A DNA stretch of 64,000 nucleotides, from contig JARDYH010000007.1 in NCBI GenBank assembly GCA_029215795.1, positions 21,525,263 to 21,589,262 on the forward strand, given 5' to 3'. Source of the stretch: Anniella stebbinsi. Lineage: Eukaryota > Chordata > Lepidosauria > Squamata > Anniellidae. Positions 54,097 to 64,000 of the stretch are shown here, one piece after another; position 1 is the first letter of the stretch, and each line of letters begins with the position of its first letter. Position numbers and translations under genes: made by a program. Under the pieces are notes generated by a model. It made no database searches and was not told the origin of the DNA. It worked only from the letters and a program-made list of their open reading frames with translations.

Positions 54097-56384
54097 GCAT
54101 CATATGCTACAATTGGTAACTTGCTGTGCCCTTTTCCAGCTTCTGCTATCCAGCTGCCTTAAAGTGAGAATTTAGCTGTTGAGATTTGACAGATGAAACA
54201 ACCCCAAGACTTTCTCTCACCCTCTTTGAGTAATTTCTCTTAGAAGTGGTAGAACACAATTACCCTGTGTAGCAAAGTAGATCCCAGTCTAGTTGAATTC
54301 AGAAACGGTGGCCTCATAGTTTAATAGGTTTAGTGGGTAGATTAATTAACACCATTGTTGGCTGATTCATGGGTGGCGCCTAGCTTTAATTGCAATGAGA
54401 GCTGTTTTTAAATTGGTAGTACTTAGAGGTGGATGGCCTACTTGTTCGTGTTTATGGGTATTTTGTTTTCGGTGTGTTACTGTCATATGGAATGAAATAA
54501 GTAATATTAATAATTATTATTTGCTTCTTCCAAAACCTTATATGTGCCTTTCAAAACCTGGGCAAACAATACAATGTGTACATATATGTGGGGTGGTGGG
54601 TGTGGAGAGTGCAATCCAAGCACTCTACCCATTCCAGAACTCTGCATGTTCACCCAAATGACTGCACATAACCTACTCATGTGTAGCTATATGAGTATAG
54701 GGTTCTTTCTAAATGATCAGGCACATTGTTAGAAAGTTTCCAATCAAACAGGAAGGGGGGATATTTGTATGTACACAGGGACTATGTGGACATTAAATTG
54801 ACTAATCAACCCTAAGCATCTGTAACTGAAACAATTGTATATTAATTTCCTGTTTACCCTTACCTCTATTTGCTTCTTCCTCCTTTGTTTCCACACCTGC
54901 ATTGGATTTTAGACAATATACTTCCTGAGGCAGGTACCTGCCCATTTCATACTTTGGAAAATGCCCGCCACACTGATGGTGCAATATGGTGCGGGGGGCA
55001 TGGGGTGAACTTGTATGTGAACTGGTGCTTTGCCAAATAATAATAAATATAAATTAATATAATAAATAATAAATATAATAAAGCTATTATTATTATTATT
55101 ATTATCATCATCATATCTCTTTCTCGCTCATGACTGTTTTTCTAGATGGACATGACGGGCTTTGCCAAGTCATGCTGTCTTTTATAGATTCAGGAATTTC
55201 CTGACAATTGAGCATGTTTTAAGTATGACTGCTTTCTGGATGTTGGTGTGGATGTATTTTGGTAGGCCCAGTTTCTGAAGGTTTTCTGTATAATTTTTTG
55301 ATGTGATACTGGTGATTGATGTGACTAACGGAAAAATTGTGACATTATTACTATTATCTGCATTTTCTCAACAATTTGCATTCAGTTTGCCAAAAAAGAA
55401 ACTGCTGGTTGGAGAAAAAAAGTGGGAAAGGACATTTCAGTGAAATTCTTATCAGTGGAGTGCAGGGTTCTTTCACTTACCTTACTTACAATGTGGCAAA
55501 GAGGTGTGTGTGAGTGGTTTCATTGTAAAATCATCACTCCAGGAATCTGCTGCCTCTTGAACATTTCGTGCTTCAGTTAATCCTTGGGGAAGACTAGGAG
55601 GGACTCAGAGATCCAGGCATCATGAGGTAACTCCTTCCATGGGGATCTTTTTTTTTTCAATCAGGAAATGGAAGAGGTTGGCGAGGCTGCAGACTGATGG
55701 AAAGTTGTGTAACAGAAAAGCAAAGCAAACACTGAAAAATACAGCCATAAGACATTCTAAAGCACCTTGCAAATGAATCAGAAAAACATAAGCCTGTTTC
55801 ATGGGGTGGGGGAAAGTACAGTTTTCAAGATAGCACTAGCTGTGCACCCAATGCTTTGAAAAAGGGTGAGTGAAACTTGAACAGTGGTTCATGCACCCAC
55901 TAATATGCAAGGGGGGAACATGAAGGGGGTATTTGTGATGTTCAACCCATGGTTTTTTATGTCTCCACGCCAAAGCAAGAGCATGGAAAATAAAGAGAGG
56001 AAACTTAAAAACTTAATACAAAAAGGCAAATATCAGTACTGAAACCTCGTGGGATGATATTTGAAACTTCCCTACATGAGTGAATTATTGCATGGAAGTT
56101 TGTAGGTCCCTTACTTGATGCCATCAACCTCCAGGATGTCTCTCGCGCTTTTCCCAGTAATTTTGCTTTAAAGAAAAAAAATTGAGATAATGTGCATTTA
56201 AAATAATCATTATTTCCATTACGAGATAGCACAGTTTCATTAAAATTTATTAAGCATTGCCCAGAGGGGAAGTTTTCAATAACATATTGCATGGACACCA
56301 TTGTTCGCTGTCTAAAGGAGCCAGTAGTGAATGTGGAAAGGCGCAAGAAAGGAAGAAAAAAAGCCTGATAAGGATGTGGGCGGG
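53698..56384. other. unassigned sequence with microsatellites
   Basis: (CA)n at 54063-54090, AT/AAT-rich tracts at 55035-55110. The 165-codon minus-strand frame at 56005-56502 overlaps the CR1 endonuclease fragment and has no domain. No exon recognised. Confidence 0.4.
54063..54090. repeat. (CA)n microsatellite
   Basis: Uninterrupted CA units. Confidence 0.9.
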
Positions 56385-57115
56385 TTTGCTTACTGTGGAG
56401 ACACCCTTGTGATTGAAGGGCATAACATATGCCACAGGAACAGACCAAACTGGAAGGGAGGGAAAGAAGCATTATATGTAAAAGATGTATACACACACAC
56501 ATGCAAGGAACTCTAAGAATCTGAACCTGTCAGGACAGTTGATAGCATAAAATAAAATAAGGGAAGGGAAGGAAATCTGCTACAGATTGACAAGACAGGC
56601 AGAAAACATGGATGATGCCTCTTACATCAGATTATGAGATTTTCAAAAAAGAGAGTCATAGTACTAATAGGAAACTTCAATTACTCTGATATCTGTTGGA
56701 AGTCAAGCGCTGCCAAGAATGAAAGGTCTAATAAATTCCTGATCTGCCTCACTGACAATTTAATCTTTCAAAAGGTGGAAGATGAGACAAGAGGTCATTT
56801 ATCCTAGACCTGCTTCTCATCAACAGGGAAGAATGGGCTGATGTAGCAGTGGGGTCATTTGCTGGAAGTGACCATACCGTCTTGTGATGCATGATAGTGA
56901 GGAAAGGGAAAGATGAGCATAGTCAGACATGTCCCCGGACTTGAGCAAAGCTGATTTCGACACATTTTAAGAAATACTGGGTGCAATCCTGTTGGTAGAA
57001 AGAAGTTCAAGATGTGTGGGTGTTTCTTTTCTAAGTGAGATATTGAAAACTCAGTCACTATTCCAGTTAGTGAGGAAAATGGAAGGCATCTAAAGAAAGC
57101 AGTTGGCTGCATAAG
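56385..57115 (+). mobile_element. CR1-type LINE endonuclease fragment
   Basis: Translated blocks match the apurinic-endonuclease domain of CR1 ORF2: GGKEALYVKDVYT (56460), VIVLIGNFNYSDICWKS (56655-56705), RSNKFLICLTDNLIFQKVED (56720-56780) and, after a frameshift near 56800, LDLLLINREEWADVAVGSFAGSDHTV (56808-56880). The GDFN metal-binding motif reads GNFN (Asn codon 56673-56675), while SDH is kept (56867-56875). TGA follows the SDHTVL block. It is the only upstream CR1 coding piece in the window; the reverse transcriptase is missing. Confidence 0.8.
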
Positions 57116-57313
57116 AAGGTTTCTGATATAAATGGTGCATGTATAGGAAATGGAAGGATGAGTAAACCACCAAAGATTAGTACAATGAAATAGCCAAAGG
57201 TTGTAGGAAGAATGTCAGGAGTCTAAAGACCAGAATGAGCTTAGGCTTTCAAGGGTTGTTTATATATATCAAGGGTTGTTAATATATATCAGTGTGTGTG
57301 TGTGTTTAATTTT
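57116..57313. other. unassigned sequence
   Basis: Contains a 22-bp duplication TCAAGGGTTGTT...ATATATATC at 57248-57290. Confidence 0.45.
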
Positions 57314-57384
57314 TGTGAACTATCCAGAGAGCTTTGTATATTGGGCAGTATAGCAATGGAATAAATAAATAAATAAATAAATAG
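57314..57384 (+). mobile_element. retroposon 3' tail with (AAAT)n
   Basis: TGTGAACTATCCAGAGAGCT, TATTGGGCAGTATAGCAATG and AATAAATAAATA match, in the opposite orientation, the tail at 10619. Confidence 0.65.
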
Positions 57385-57465
57385 TGGGTGGGCTTGCTAT
57401 GTTTAGAGCAACAGGAAGAACAAGGAAGTGCCAGGTCTGATGCAAGGAGGACAAATGATAGTGGG

Positions 57466-58036
57466 TGTTGTGACTAAGCCTGTTCCCCTTGGGCTGGCAG
57501 AAGGATTTTCAGGCACTCAATCAAAGTCAGGTTCTGATGCAGAAGAGACGGCACCTGAGATGTACCAGCCTTTGCCATGAGTGAGAGAGGTGGCTCCCAC
57601 AGCCTCTTCCCCAGCTGGGAATGAACTTTCGCCAGCCCTTATCTCTGAGGGTGTAAACAACCCACAAGCTGGCAATCAGTGTTCTTCTGAGGGGGAGGGC
57701 ACTGAAAGCCCAGCTGATCCTAGAATCTGCCACAGACTAAAGCAGGCAGAGCGAAAGGAAGGGGAGAGAAGGTCAGCCCGGATAGCTTCTTGCCAAAGGC
57801 TTCTTCAGAACCAGCCTCCCTGAAGTTCAAGAGTACTGGAAAATGACTTTCCCTTTTTCTTGAAAGGACAATTGTCCTGCTTAGTTTGCATAATCTTGCC
57901 TAGAGATAAGTTTCTAGAACTATAGAGTCCCTTCAGGTGGGGGGAGATATTTATTGCCTGAATAAAGCTTTGTGGATTACATGGCAGACCTCTTTATTGT
58001 CTCCCAATAAAGTGAGGGGTGTTGGGAAGCACAACA
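57466..58036 (+). mobile_element. solo LTR with 5-bp target duplication
   Basis: Begins TGTTGTG and ends CACAACA, an inverted 7-bp pair with the canonical TG...CA. GTGGG lies on both sides (57461-57465 and 58037-58041). AATAAAGCTTTG at 57960 serves as a polyadenylation signal, and CTCTTTATTGTCTC follows. A 5-bp duplication fits Ty3/gypsy-type or retroviral integration. No internal region remains. The 80-codon frame inside is not supported as a gene. Confidence 0.85.
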
Positions 58037-58041
58037 GTGGG

Positions 58042-59604
58042 TGACGCTACCCTTTACAGCTGCTCAAAACCCATCAAAATATGATGGCATCAGTTCATAC
58101 CCCAAAATTATTAAATGAGTCACTTTGTTTTGTATCTTTTTTCAGAGAATACTTCATTCCCTTCACAAATCAGTCACCAGTCTCTTTTATTTTATTTCCA
58201 AATTGTTCCACATGGAATAAGTTGCCCATTAAAATCTGGATGTGACTCTGAGAACTGGTCATTGTTCATTGATAGAGATTAATTCTGTTTTTCATGGAAG
58301 ACATTCACAGGGTCCTGAGGTGTTGAATCCCATTGGTGCTTTCATTAAGGGAGGAGGGGAAGTCTGGCCACAATGATGCAAAAAATATAATAAAACTACC
58401 AAAAAAATGTGTATTTCACTACATCAAATTCTGAAATGCAAGGCATTGTATGGAATAAGGAATTATAGAAAACAATGTTTGTACCGTCAAGTTCAGAGGG
58501 AAGAAGAGCCATTAAAATTGTAGAGCAAGTTTTACGGATCACCAGGGATTTAATCTCTGATCTCCTTGGTACAAATACAGCATTTTAGCCTGTACACTGC
58601 ACTGCTTGTTCAGCGGAATTGTTGTTTTAGCACCTACATGCAGGACACATTTATACACCGATAAATGAGCCATTCAGCATGGACCATTTTCAAATAAGGA
58701 TGTATGGATTATGTAAAATCCATTCTGTCTGTGTTGGGTACATACATAATTACATAATCTGCCCATCAACAGAATCAGAGCTTTTGGGGGGGTTGTTTCT
58801 GATTTTGTGCAAATTTGCACGTGTGCAATTTTCCCCCAAATGTGCATTTTCATGCTTTAGTGTATTGGGGGAAATGCACATTTTTGGCCATTTAAAAAAC
58901 AAACAAAAACAGTTCTCTGACGTTCCTACTCTCAAACTCACTTCCCCATTCTCTGCAAAGAATATCAATCTGTTGAGCCCTGCTTTCAATATAAGCCACA
59001 GAACATACTGTCCCTCCCACCATTTCTAGTTATAAAGGTGGAATGTGATTCAGCCATTTCCCTTTAACATAGGGCTATAATTGTAGCCCTATAATACCAG
59101 AAACCCAGAGATTTTTAAGGCTGATTTTCTGGAGGCAGCAAGAAAAAAAATCCACCTGGTGGCAACAAAAAAAAACACTGGAAGGGAAAGGCATAAAGAA
59201 AGTGGGAAGACTATTTTGCCTGTTTTCCCTTCCACTCTCAGAACAGGGGTTTCCTAGTCCATGACAGGCTGGAATCCTAAACTCACAAAGGAATAAGCAG
59301 CATGGGCCACAGTGGGATTTACTTTTGAATAAACACGCATAGGATACCAGTGTGAGGGCCCAAAGCGGCATGATGCTGTAAAGGTTGCTTGAAGTTTCAT
59401 GGTTTGTTTCCTTTTTGTTAATAGCCACCATGCACAGGGTTGTGGTGTTGATTTCTCCCTCCTCCCCACTTTACTGAGGTCCTGATGAAAAGTGACTCCT
59501 ATCCCTCCACTATGGTTATTTGCCTTGGAAGGCAACTATCACCTCCAATTTGCACCTTAGTGACCCTTAGCATAGTGAGCCTTGACTTTCCTAGTAAGCC
59601 TTGA
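58042..59604. other. unassigned sequence
   Basis: 58790-58900 shows AATTTGCACGTGTGCAATTT and AAATGCACATTTTTGG words of the AT-rich repeat group. 59312-59345 (GTGGGATTTACTTTTGAATA, AACACGCATAGGAT) is a half copy of the MITE at 29012. No gene recognised. Confidence 0.4.
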
Positions 59605-59669
59605 CTCCTCCTCCTCCTCCTCCTCCTCCTCCTCCTCCTCCTCCTCCTCCTCCTTCTCCTCCTCCTCTT
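59605..59669. repeat. (TCC)n microsatellite
   Basis: About 20 CTC/TCC units with one TTC interruption. The arginine-run frame on the minus strand (59499-59693) comes only from this tract. Confidence 0.9.
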
Positions 59670-60530
59670 TTTTGTCTTTTGAGAAAGGATCAAAGTGAGC
59701 CTTGGTCATAGAATTAAAACACAACTCAATGTTTCAGGACCTGTGTGTTGAAGAATAGTACCAATTTTCCCTGTCATTCCAAAGTGCCAACTATTATTCC
59801 AGAGCTGATTTTGAAGCCCTGTTTTTTTAAAAAAATCAAATATGAAGTATTTCGAAGGTCACAAATCAAATAAGTGGGAACATCAATTCATTTTACTGAG
59901 GAAGTTTGCATAAACTGCTAATCCTAACCACGTTTCCCCTGGAAGTCACCCCCACCATCAGCAGATTGTGCAGTGACATGAAAATGGATTACAGTATCTC
60001 TGAAATTAAAAATGGATCTTTATGCATGCTTTTCCCTCAAGATATTTGCTTGTCATCCAGGCTTTGATCAATCTTCACCTGCCTTTTATTACTATTGATG
60101 GAACAGCACATTATCCAGAAATAACTGATCAATATTAGCATCAATTCCTAAACCTCTCTCGGGGCAGCCTGTTGTCGTTTGCTTTTAAAGGCTCAGATTA
60201 CAAATGGTTATCAATGAATTTTCAGGTTTCTGTTCCTAGCACAAAGAAGAAGGTTTGTACAGGATGACCTGGAGGGGGCATTAATATCGTATTTGGCAAA
60301 GTGAAATATTTGTGTCTGTTGCATGAGGATGGGCAACCTGTGGCCCTCCGCCTGATTGCATGCAGTTCTTGACCTAGTTTTAAAAGATCTCTGCAAGAGA
60401 TGAGATCAGAACTCTGGCAAAGGCAATCTGTCTTTGCCCCATCAACTAGCTGGATGGGGACGAAGATGGAGGCAGAGAGAAGGCATCACAAAATGAAAGT
60501 GAGGAAAGGGTTGGTAGAAAACAAGAGAGG
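59670..60530. other. unassigned sequence, few repeats
   Basis: 59880-60240 has no low complexity or known repeat and could be conserved non-coding DNA (CAATCTTCACCTGCC, CTGATCAATATTAGCATC, GGTTATCAATG). GGGCAACCTGTGGCCCTCCG at 60331 is the start of a common squamate repeat. Confidence 0.4.

Positions 60531-60531
<1 letters not shown>

Positions 60532-60579
<48 letters not shown>
60532..60579. repeat. (GA)n microsatellite
   Basis: Uninterrupted GA units. Confidence 0.9.
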
Positions 60580-60582
<3 letters not shown>

Positions 60583-60654
60583 TCATTCCCACCTCTAGTT
60601 TCAGCCCTTCCAGCTCATGCGGTATCCCCCCATAGGACCCTTGGCAGTCTTAAG

Positions 60655-61057
60655 ACTATAAGAAGAGCCACACTGGTTCAGACAAAGGGTCCATCTAGTC
60701 CAGTATAATGTTCACACAGTGGCCAACTCACAAGCAGGACAGAAATGCAACAGCATCCTCTCACCCATGTTCCCCAGCAACTGGTGTACAGAGGCAAACT
60801 GCCTCTGATACTGGAGGTAGCATATAGCCATCAGGACTAGTAGCCACTGATATCCTACTCCTCCAGTAATTTCTCTAATATCCCCTCTTAAAGCCCTCCA
60901 AATTGATGGCCATCTCTACCTCTTGTGGTACTGAATTCCATAGTTTAATGATGCACTGTGTGAAGAAGTCCTTCCTTTTGTCTATCCTGAATCTCCCACT
61001 GATCAGCTTCATGGGATGACCTCAGGTTCTAGTATTATGAGAGAGGGAGAAAAATGT
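60655..61057 (-). mobile_element. CR1-type LINE 3' end
   Basis: AAGAAGAGCCACACTGGTTC, CAGCAACTGGTGTACAGAGG, AGTCCTTCCTTTTGTC and TCTAGTATTATGAGAGAGGG match the complement of the 9695 copy. It is cut at 61057, where L1 sequence starts. Confidence 0.85.
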
Positions 61058-61059
61058 CA

Positions 61060-61895
61060 TTTTTTAAAAGTTTTTATTGATTTTATATACTATACATATA
61101 CATAAAAAACACATCACTTACAAATCATATATCCCCATATAGTGCACCCTCACACCGGGATCAGCTACAAATCTTATTATATTATTTTACTCTTTTTCCC
61201 AAAATTGCATAGATTCCCTTGATGGTCTGCACCCCTTCCCTTTTTTAATACATAGTTCACAAATAATCCCCATATATTCCCAAAACCATTTTTCTTTATT
61301 ATCCCTCTTTTAACTTTAATGTTACTTGTTAATTTATCATTTATGGCAATATTCCATACTTCTTTATACCATTCTTCTATTTAGTAGTTGCTTTGCATTT
61401 TCCATTGTCTAGAGATCATTAATCTCGCTGCTGTCATTAAATTCGTAATCAAATCTTTAACATTCTGTTCTCCTTCTTTATCATATATTGATAAAAATGC
61501 TATCCTAGGACATATCTCAAGCTTTAAACCTGTTATTCTTATCACTTCTTCAAATACTTTTAACCAAAATATCTGTACAAATTTAGAAGTCCACCACATA
61601 TGAAAATAGGTTCCCACTTCTTGACAGCCTCTCCAACACAACTTTGAATATTTCTTATCAATTTGATTTAATTTCACCGGCATTAAATACCACCTCCATA
61701 CTATTTTATAATAATTTTCTTTTATTCTTACTGACATGGTTTTCAAAGTATGCTAATCCCATATTTTCCCCCATTTTTGATCATTAATTTGTTCTTCCAA
61801 ATCTTCTTCCCATAATGCTTTCAAATGATCATGTTTCTCCTCCCCTTCCATCAACAATTTATAGGAGAAATTTTTTAATATTGTTGAAATGATTT
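61060..61895 (-). mobile_element. LINE-1 (L1) ORF2 C-terminus and 3' UTR
   Basis: The minus-strand phase of 61381-61880 encodes the cysteine-rich L1 ORF2 C-terminus: LEEQINDQKWGKIWD, a single TAG at 61750-61752, then YYKIVWRWYLMPVKLNQI, CWRGCQEVGTYFHMWW and KVFEEVIRITGLKLE. The Cys-X3-Cys...His-Met-Trp-Trp arrangement is typical of L1 proteins. The 3' UTR reaches 61060. The copy is 5'-truncated and interrupted, so inactive. Confidence 0.85.
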
Positions 61896-61899
61896 CTCT

Positions 61900-61998
61900 G
61901 TTCACACAATGGTCAACCAACTGTTGATGGGAGACCCAGAAGCAGGAGATGAGTGTAGCAACACCCATCCATCCATGTTCTCCAGCAACTGGTGGGGC
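61900..61998 (-). mobile_element. CR1-type LINE fragment
   Basis: CTGTTCACACAATGGTCAAC, CCAGAAGCAGGAGATGAGTG and CTCCAGCAACTGGTG match the terminal part of the same CR1 family. It repeats sequence also present at 60700-60780, so it is a second copy and not the continuation of that one. Confidence 0.75.
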
Positions 61999-62175
61999 TT
62001 TCCAAAGGGTTCCCCACTTCTATCTTAAGAGGTCTGAGTCATAACTGAGTTAAATGACACACACTGGATTTCAGAGACTTCAATCTTCAGAAAAGAGAGT
62101 AAGGACTGATTCTCAAGACAGCTTTCTGCTATTGCGTGTCCCCCACCCCTTCCTTCTTTTCATTCTCTCCTTTCA
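61999..62175. other. unassigned sequence
   Basis: No feature seen. Confidence 0.4.
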
Positions 62176-62230
62176 TTCTTCTTCTTCTTCTTCTTCTTCT
62201 TCTTCTTCTTCTTCTTCTTCTTCTTCTTCT
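62176..62230. repeat. (TTC)n microsatellite
   Basis: About 18 CTT/TTC units. Poly-Ser, poly-Leu and poly-Lys frames across it are artefacts. Confidence 0.9.
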
Positions 62231-64000
62231 CATCTTGTTTGGCACATCTTGTTTGGCACCCATGCTTCCCCTGACTGTTGATTCTGGTTGGGCACCATGC
62301 CCCCCACTGCCTTCTTGTATTAGTCACATGGCTGATCCTACCCAATTGGGGAGCATTTATTGAATGGCACGCTGTTGCTACACAACCAATCAGCTTTGGC
62401 TATGTAATGACATCACTGAGGGACACTGAGAGTGAGAGGAAACTATTACTGTTGGTTTGGATACAAAGTTGGTCTACATTTTGTGAACTTACTTTATTCT
62501 TCTAATTTTATGATAGGTATGATGACTCATCCCTAAAATATCAAAACAAAAGAAGAGAGATTTCCACACATGCAGATGCCATTCCTTCATTACTGATTAA
62601 CCACATTAAGTTCTGCCCTTTTGGGATTATGGGCTTGGCTTCCTGATAGTCTGGAGCCACGACACTTTCGCCTTTAGAAAAAAGAAGAAAACGGGAAAGG
62701 CTTGGTACCACTCTTAGCACAATGTAAATGTCTTGCTACAAAGCACAGCCCTGTAGATGTAATTAAAAAGCATCCAATCCAGAGTAAGAAAGCAGGCAGG
62801 GGGAGAGAGCTCTCCTGCCCAAAGAAATATTTCTCCTTTTGCCCATCCATCTTGCAGATAAAAATTAATTCCTCTGCTCAGTGGTCATATATCACTTCTC
62901 TGGTGACCTTGGAGGCTGACTTTTACATGAGGGCAAGGAGCAGGATTCCGAAAGAAGCAAATAACAACAACAAAAAAGGACATTTCCTAGGCAAAATGTT
63001 CTATTGCTGCATCTCTGCAAAGAAAGTGTCTCCCGTGGCACACTGTAAAATGCACTTCAATTGTCTTATAATGATAATTGTCTTCTGCTGCACTTTATAA
63101 TGGTTTTTGTTTCAGATCCTCCCAGCTGTTCCGCTGTTGTGAACCTGCACATTAAAACTGACCACTTGGAAAGAAAATGCTGCTTTTTGAGCCAAGCACT
63201 CCTCAATATTACACCAAGCTCTCTTTAATTAAATAAATAAACCAAGGCTTAATGTAGCACTTTCCGCATTAAAGACTTATGTTTATTATTCACACTAATC
63301 CATTTGTATCTAGGAGTGGGATTTTCCTGGAACAAAGTTAATTGTTGGCATGAAGGACTTGGGAGTGGGTATTTTATTTCCCTGCCAGCCTTGATGACCC
63401 CCTCCCCAATTTGTTTCCATGTTGACAATGGGTGAGGAACTACAAATAGTGTTGTCCTGAGCAAAGATGGGCTTTACAGAAACTCTAGATATTGCAATGA
63501 TGGCATAATGTCTACTGAAGATTGTCTCTTGGCCTCTCTCTCTATCCCTTTGTGCTCTCCACATGCCAAATCCCATGTACTTGTATGCTGATTTGCAACA
63601 CAGTCACACTTCCTCCTCAATTGGTGAGATTAACAAATGTTTGGGAATGCCAGTTGGGGGAAAGTGCTTAAGATGCAGGATATGGAGTGTGGGGGAGAGG
63701 ACCTCACAACCTTTCCACCCTACTCCATTGCTCAAGGCCTCAAATGGAGAGGAGCTAGGGAATAACTACATGTTTTCTCCTTATCTCAAGGATTCCTTCA
63801 GCTCAATACAGTCACCCTCTTTCTCTTCTGACTCTTATTGGCTTATCTTCCAGTCACACATTATTTGTTCCTTGATACATATGAAGAGGACCTTGCTTGT
63901 CATCTCTACCCATGTGTATGCTATCAGCACTACTCCTGACTCAATACTTTGGGCTATGGTAGCCCTTCCTCCTAGGTCAGGTTCTGGGAAGACAGTACTC
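62231..64000. other. unassigned sequence to the window end
   Basis: Few repeats. The 132-codon frame at 62702-63100 contains a NNNNKKG tract and no recognised domain. The 71- and 88-codon minus-strand frames near 63249-63576 are likewise unsupported. I see no exon. Confidence 0.4.

Noticed and set aside
56005..56502. 165-codon minus-strand frame
   Set aside because: It overlaps the plus-strand CR1 endonuclease remnant and has no recognisable domain.
22285..58036. The two homologous LTRs as ends of one element
   Set aside because: They are 35 kb apart with unrelated DNA between them, and the second has its own target duplication.
59499..59693. Arginine-rich minus-strand frame
   Set aside because: A run of Arg from the (TCC)n microsatellite.
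62054..62363. Poly-Ser and poly-Leu frames
   Set aside because: Produced by the (TTC)n microsatellite.
62702..63100. 132-codon plus-strand frame
   Set aside because: Contains an Asn/Lys run from an AAC/AAA tract and no domain; no splice or promoter context.

Overview
The window looks like gene-poor, repeat-rich nuclear DNA of a squamate reptile, most likely a lizard. The evidence is the repeat content: CR1 LINE pieces, Sauria-type tRNA-derived SINEs, an L2-like LINE end, an L1 end, many short inverted-repeat DNA transposons, LTR remnants and long microsatellites. No host gene, exon series, rRNA or functional tRNA gene was recognised. Most long reading frames lie in transposon remnants or low-complexity sequence. 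The species cannot be named from the sequence alone.

Layout. Positions 1-44560 and 50724-64000 are AT-rich host DNA with layered short repeats. Several families recur. Family A (2267, 7950, 17313, 25500, 39811, 40065, 42420, 52617) has ends reading CCAGATCTACACCAAGCA. Family B (26782, 26922, 34486, 35259, 35807, 36739) is a TA-flanked palindrome built of four quarter units. Family C-like elements (3784, 7107, 18330, 21086, 51736) start near TAGGGATG or TAGGGCTGTGCA. CR1 3' ends lie at 9695, 15984, 23331, 29470, 31965, 37176, 37696, 60655 and 61900, and a CR1 endonuclease fragment at about 56385-57115. An L1 ORF2 C-terminus lies at 61381-61880 on the minus strand. A solo LTR with a 5-bp target duplication is at 57466-58036.

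The centrepiece is a GC-rich 6.2-kb PIF/Harbinger DNA transposon at 44564-50720. It has matching terminal inverted repeats, a 3-bp CCT duplication at both ends and the two-gene layout of the superfamily: a Myb/SANT-like DNA-binding protein (45467-47283) followed by a HARBI1-like DDE nuclease (about 48480-49916) with a polyadenylation signal. In characterised Harbinger elements the Myb-like protein brings the nuclease to the transposon ends and into the nucleus. Here both genes are broken by frameshifts or stops, and the expected first catalytic Asp of the nuclease is Val, so the copy looks dead. Its left end carries an extra inverted copy of the terminal repeat, forming an 87-bp hairpin.

Several stretches with few repeats (17930-18060, 27990-28160, 59880-60240) could be conserved non-coding DNA. 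That is inference only; a cross-species alignment would decide it.
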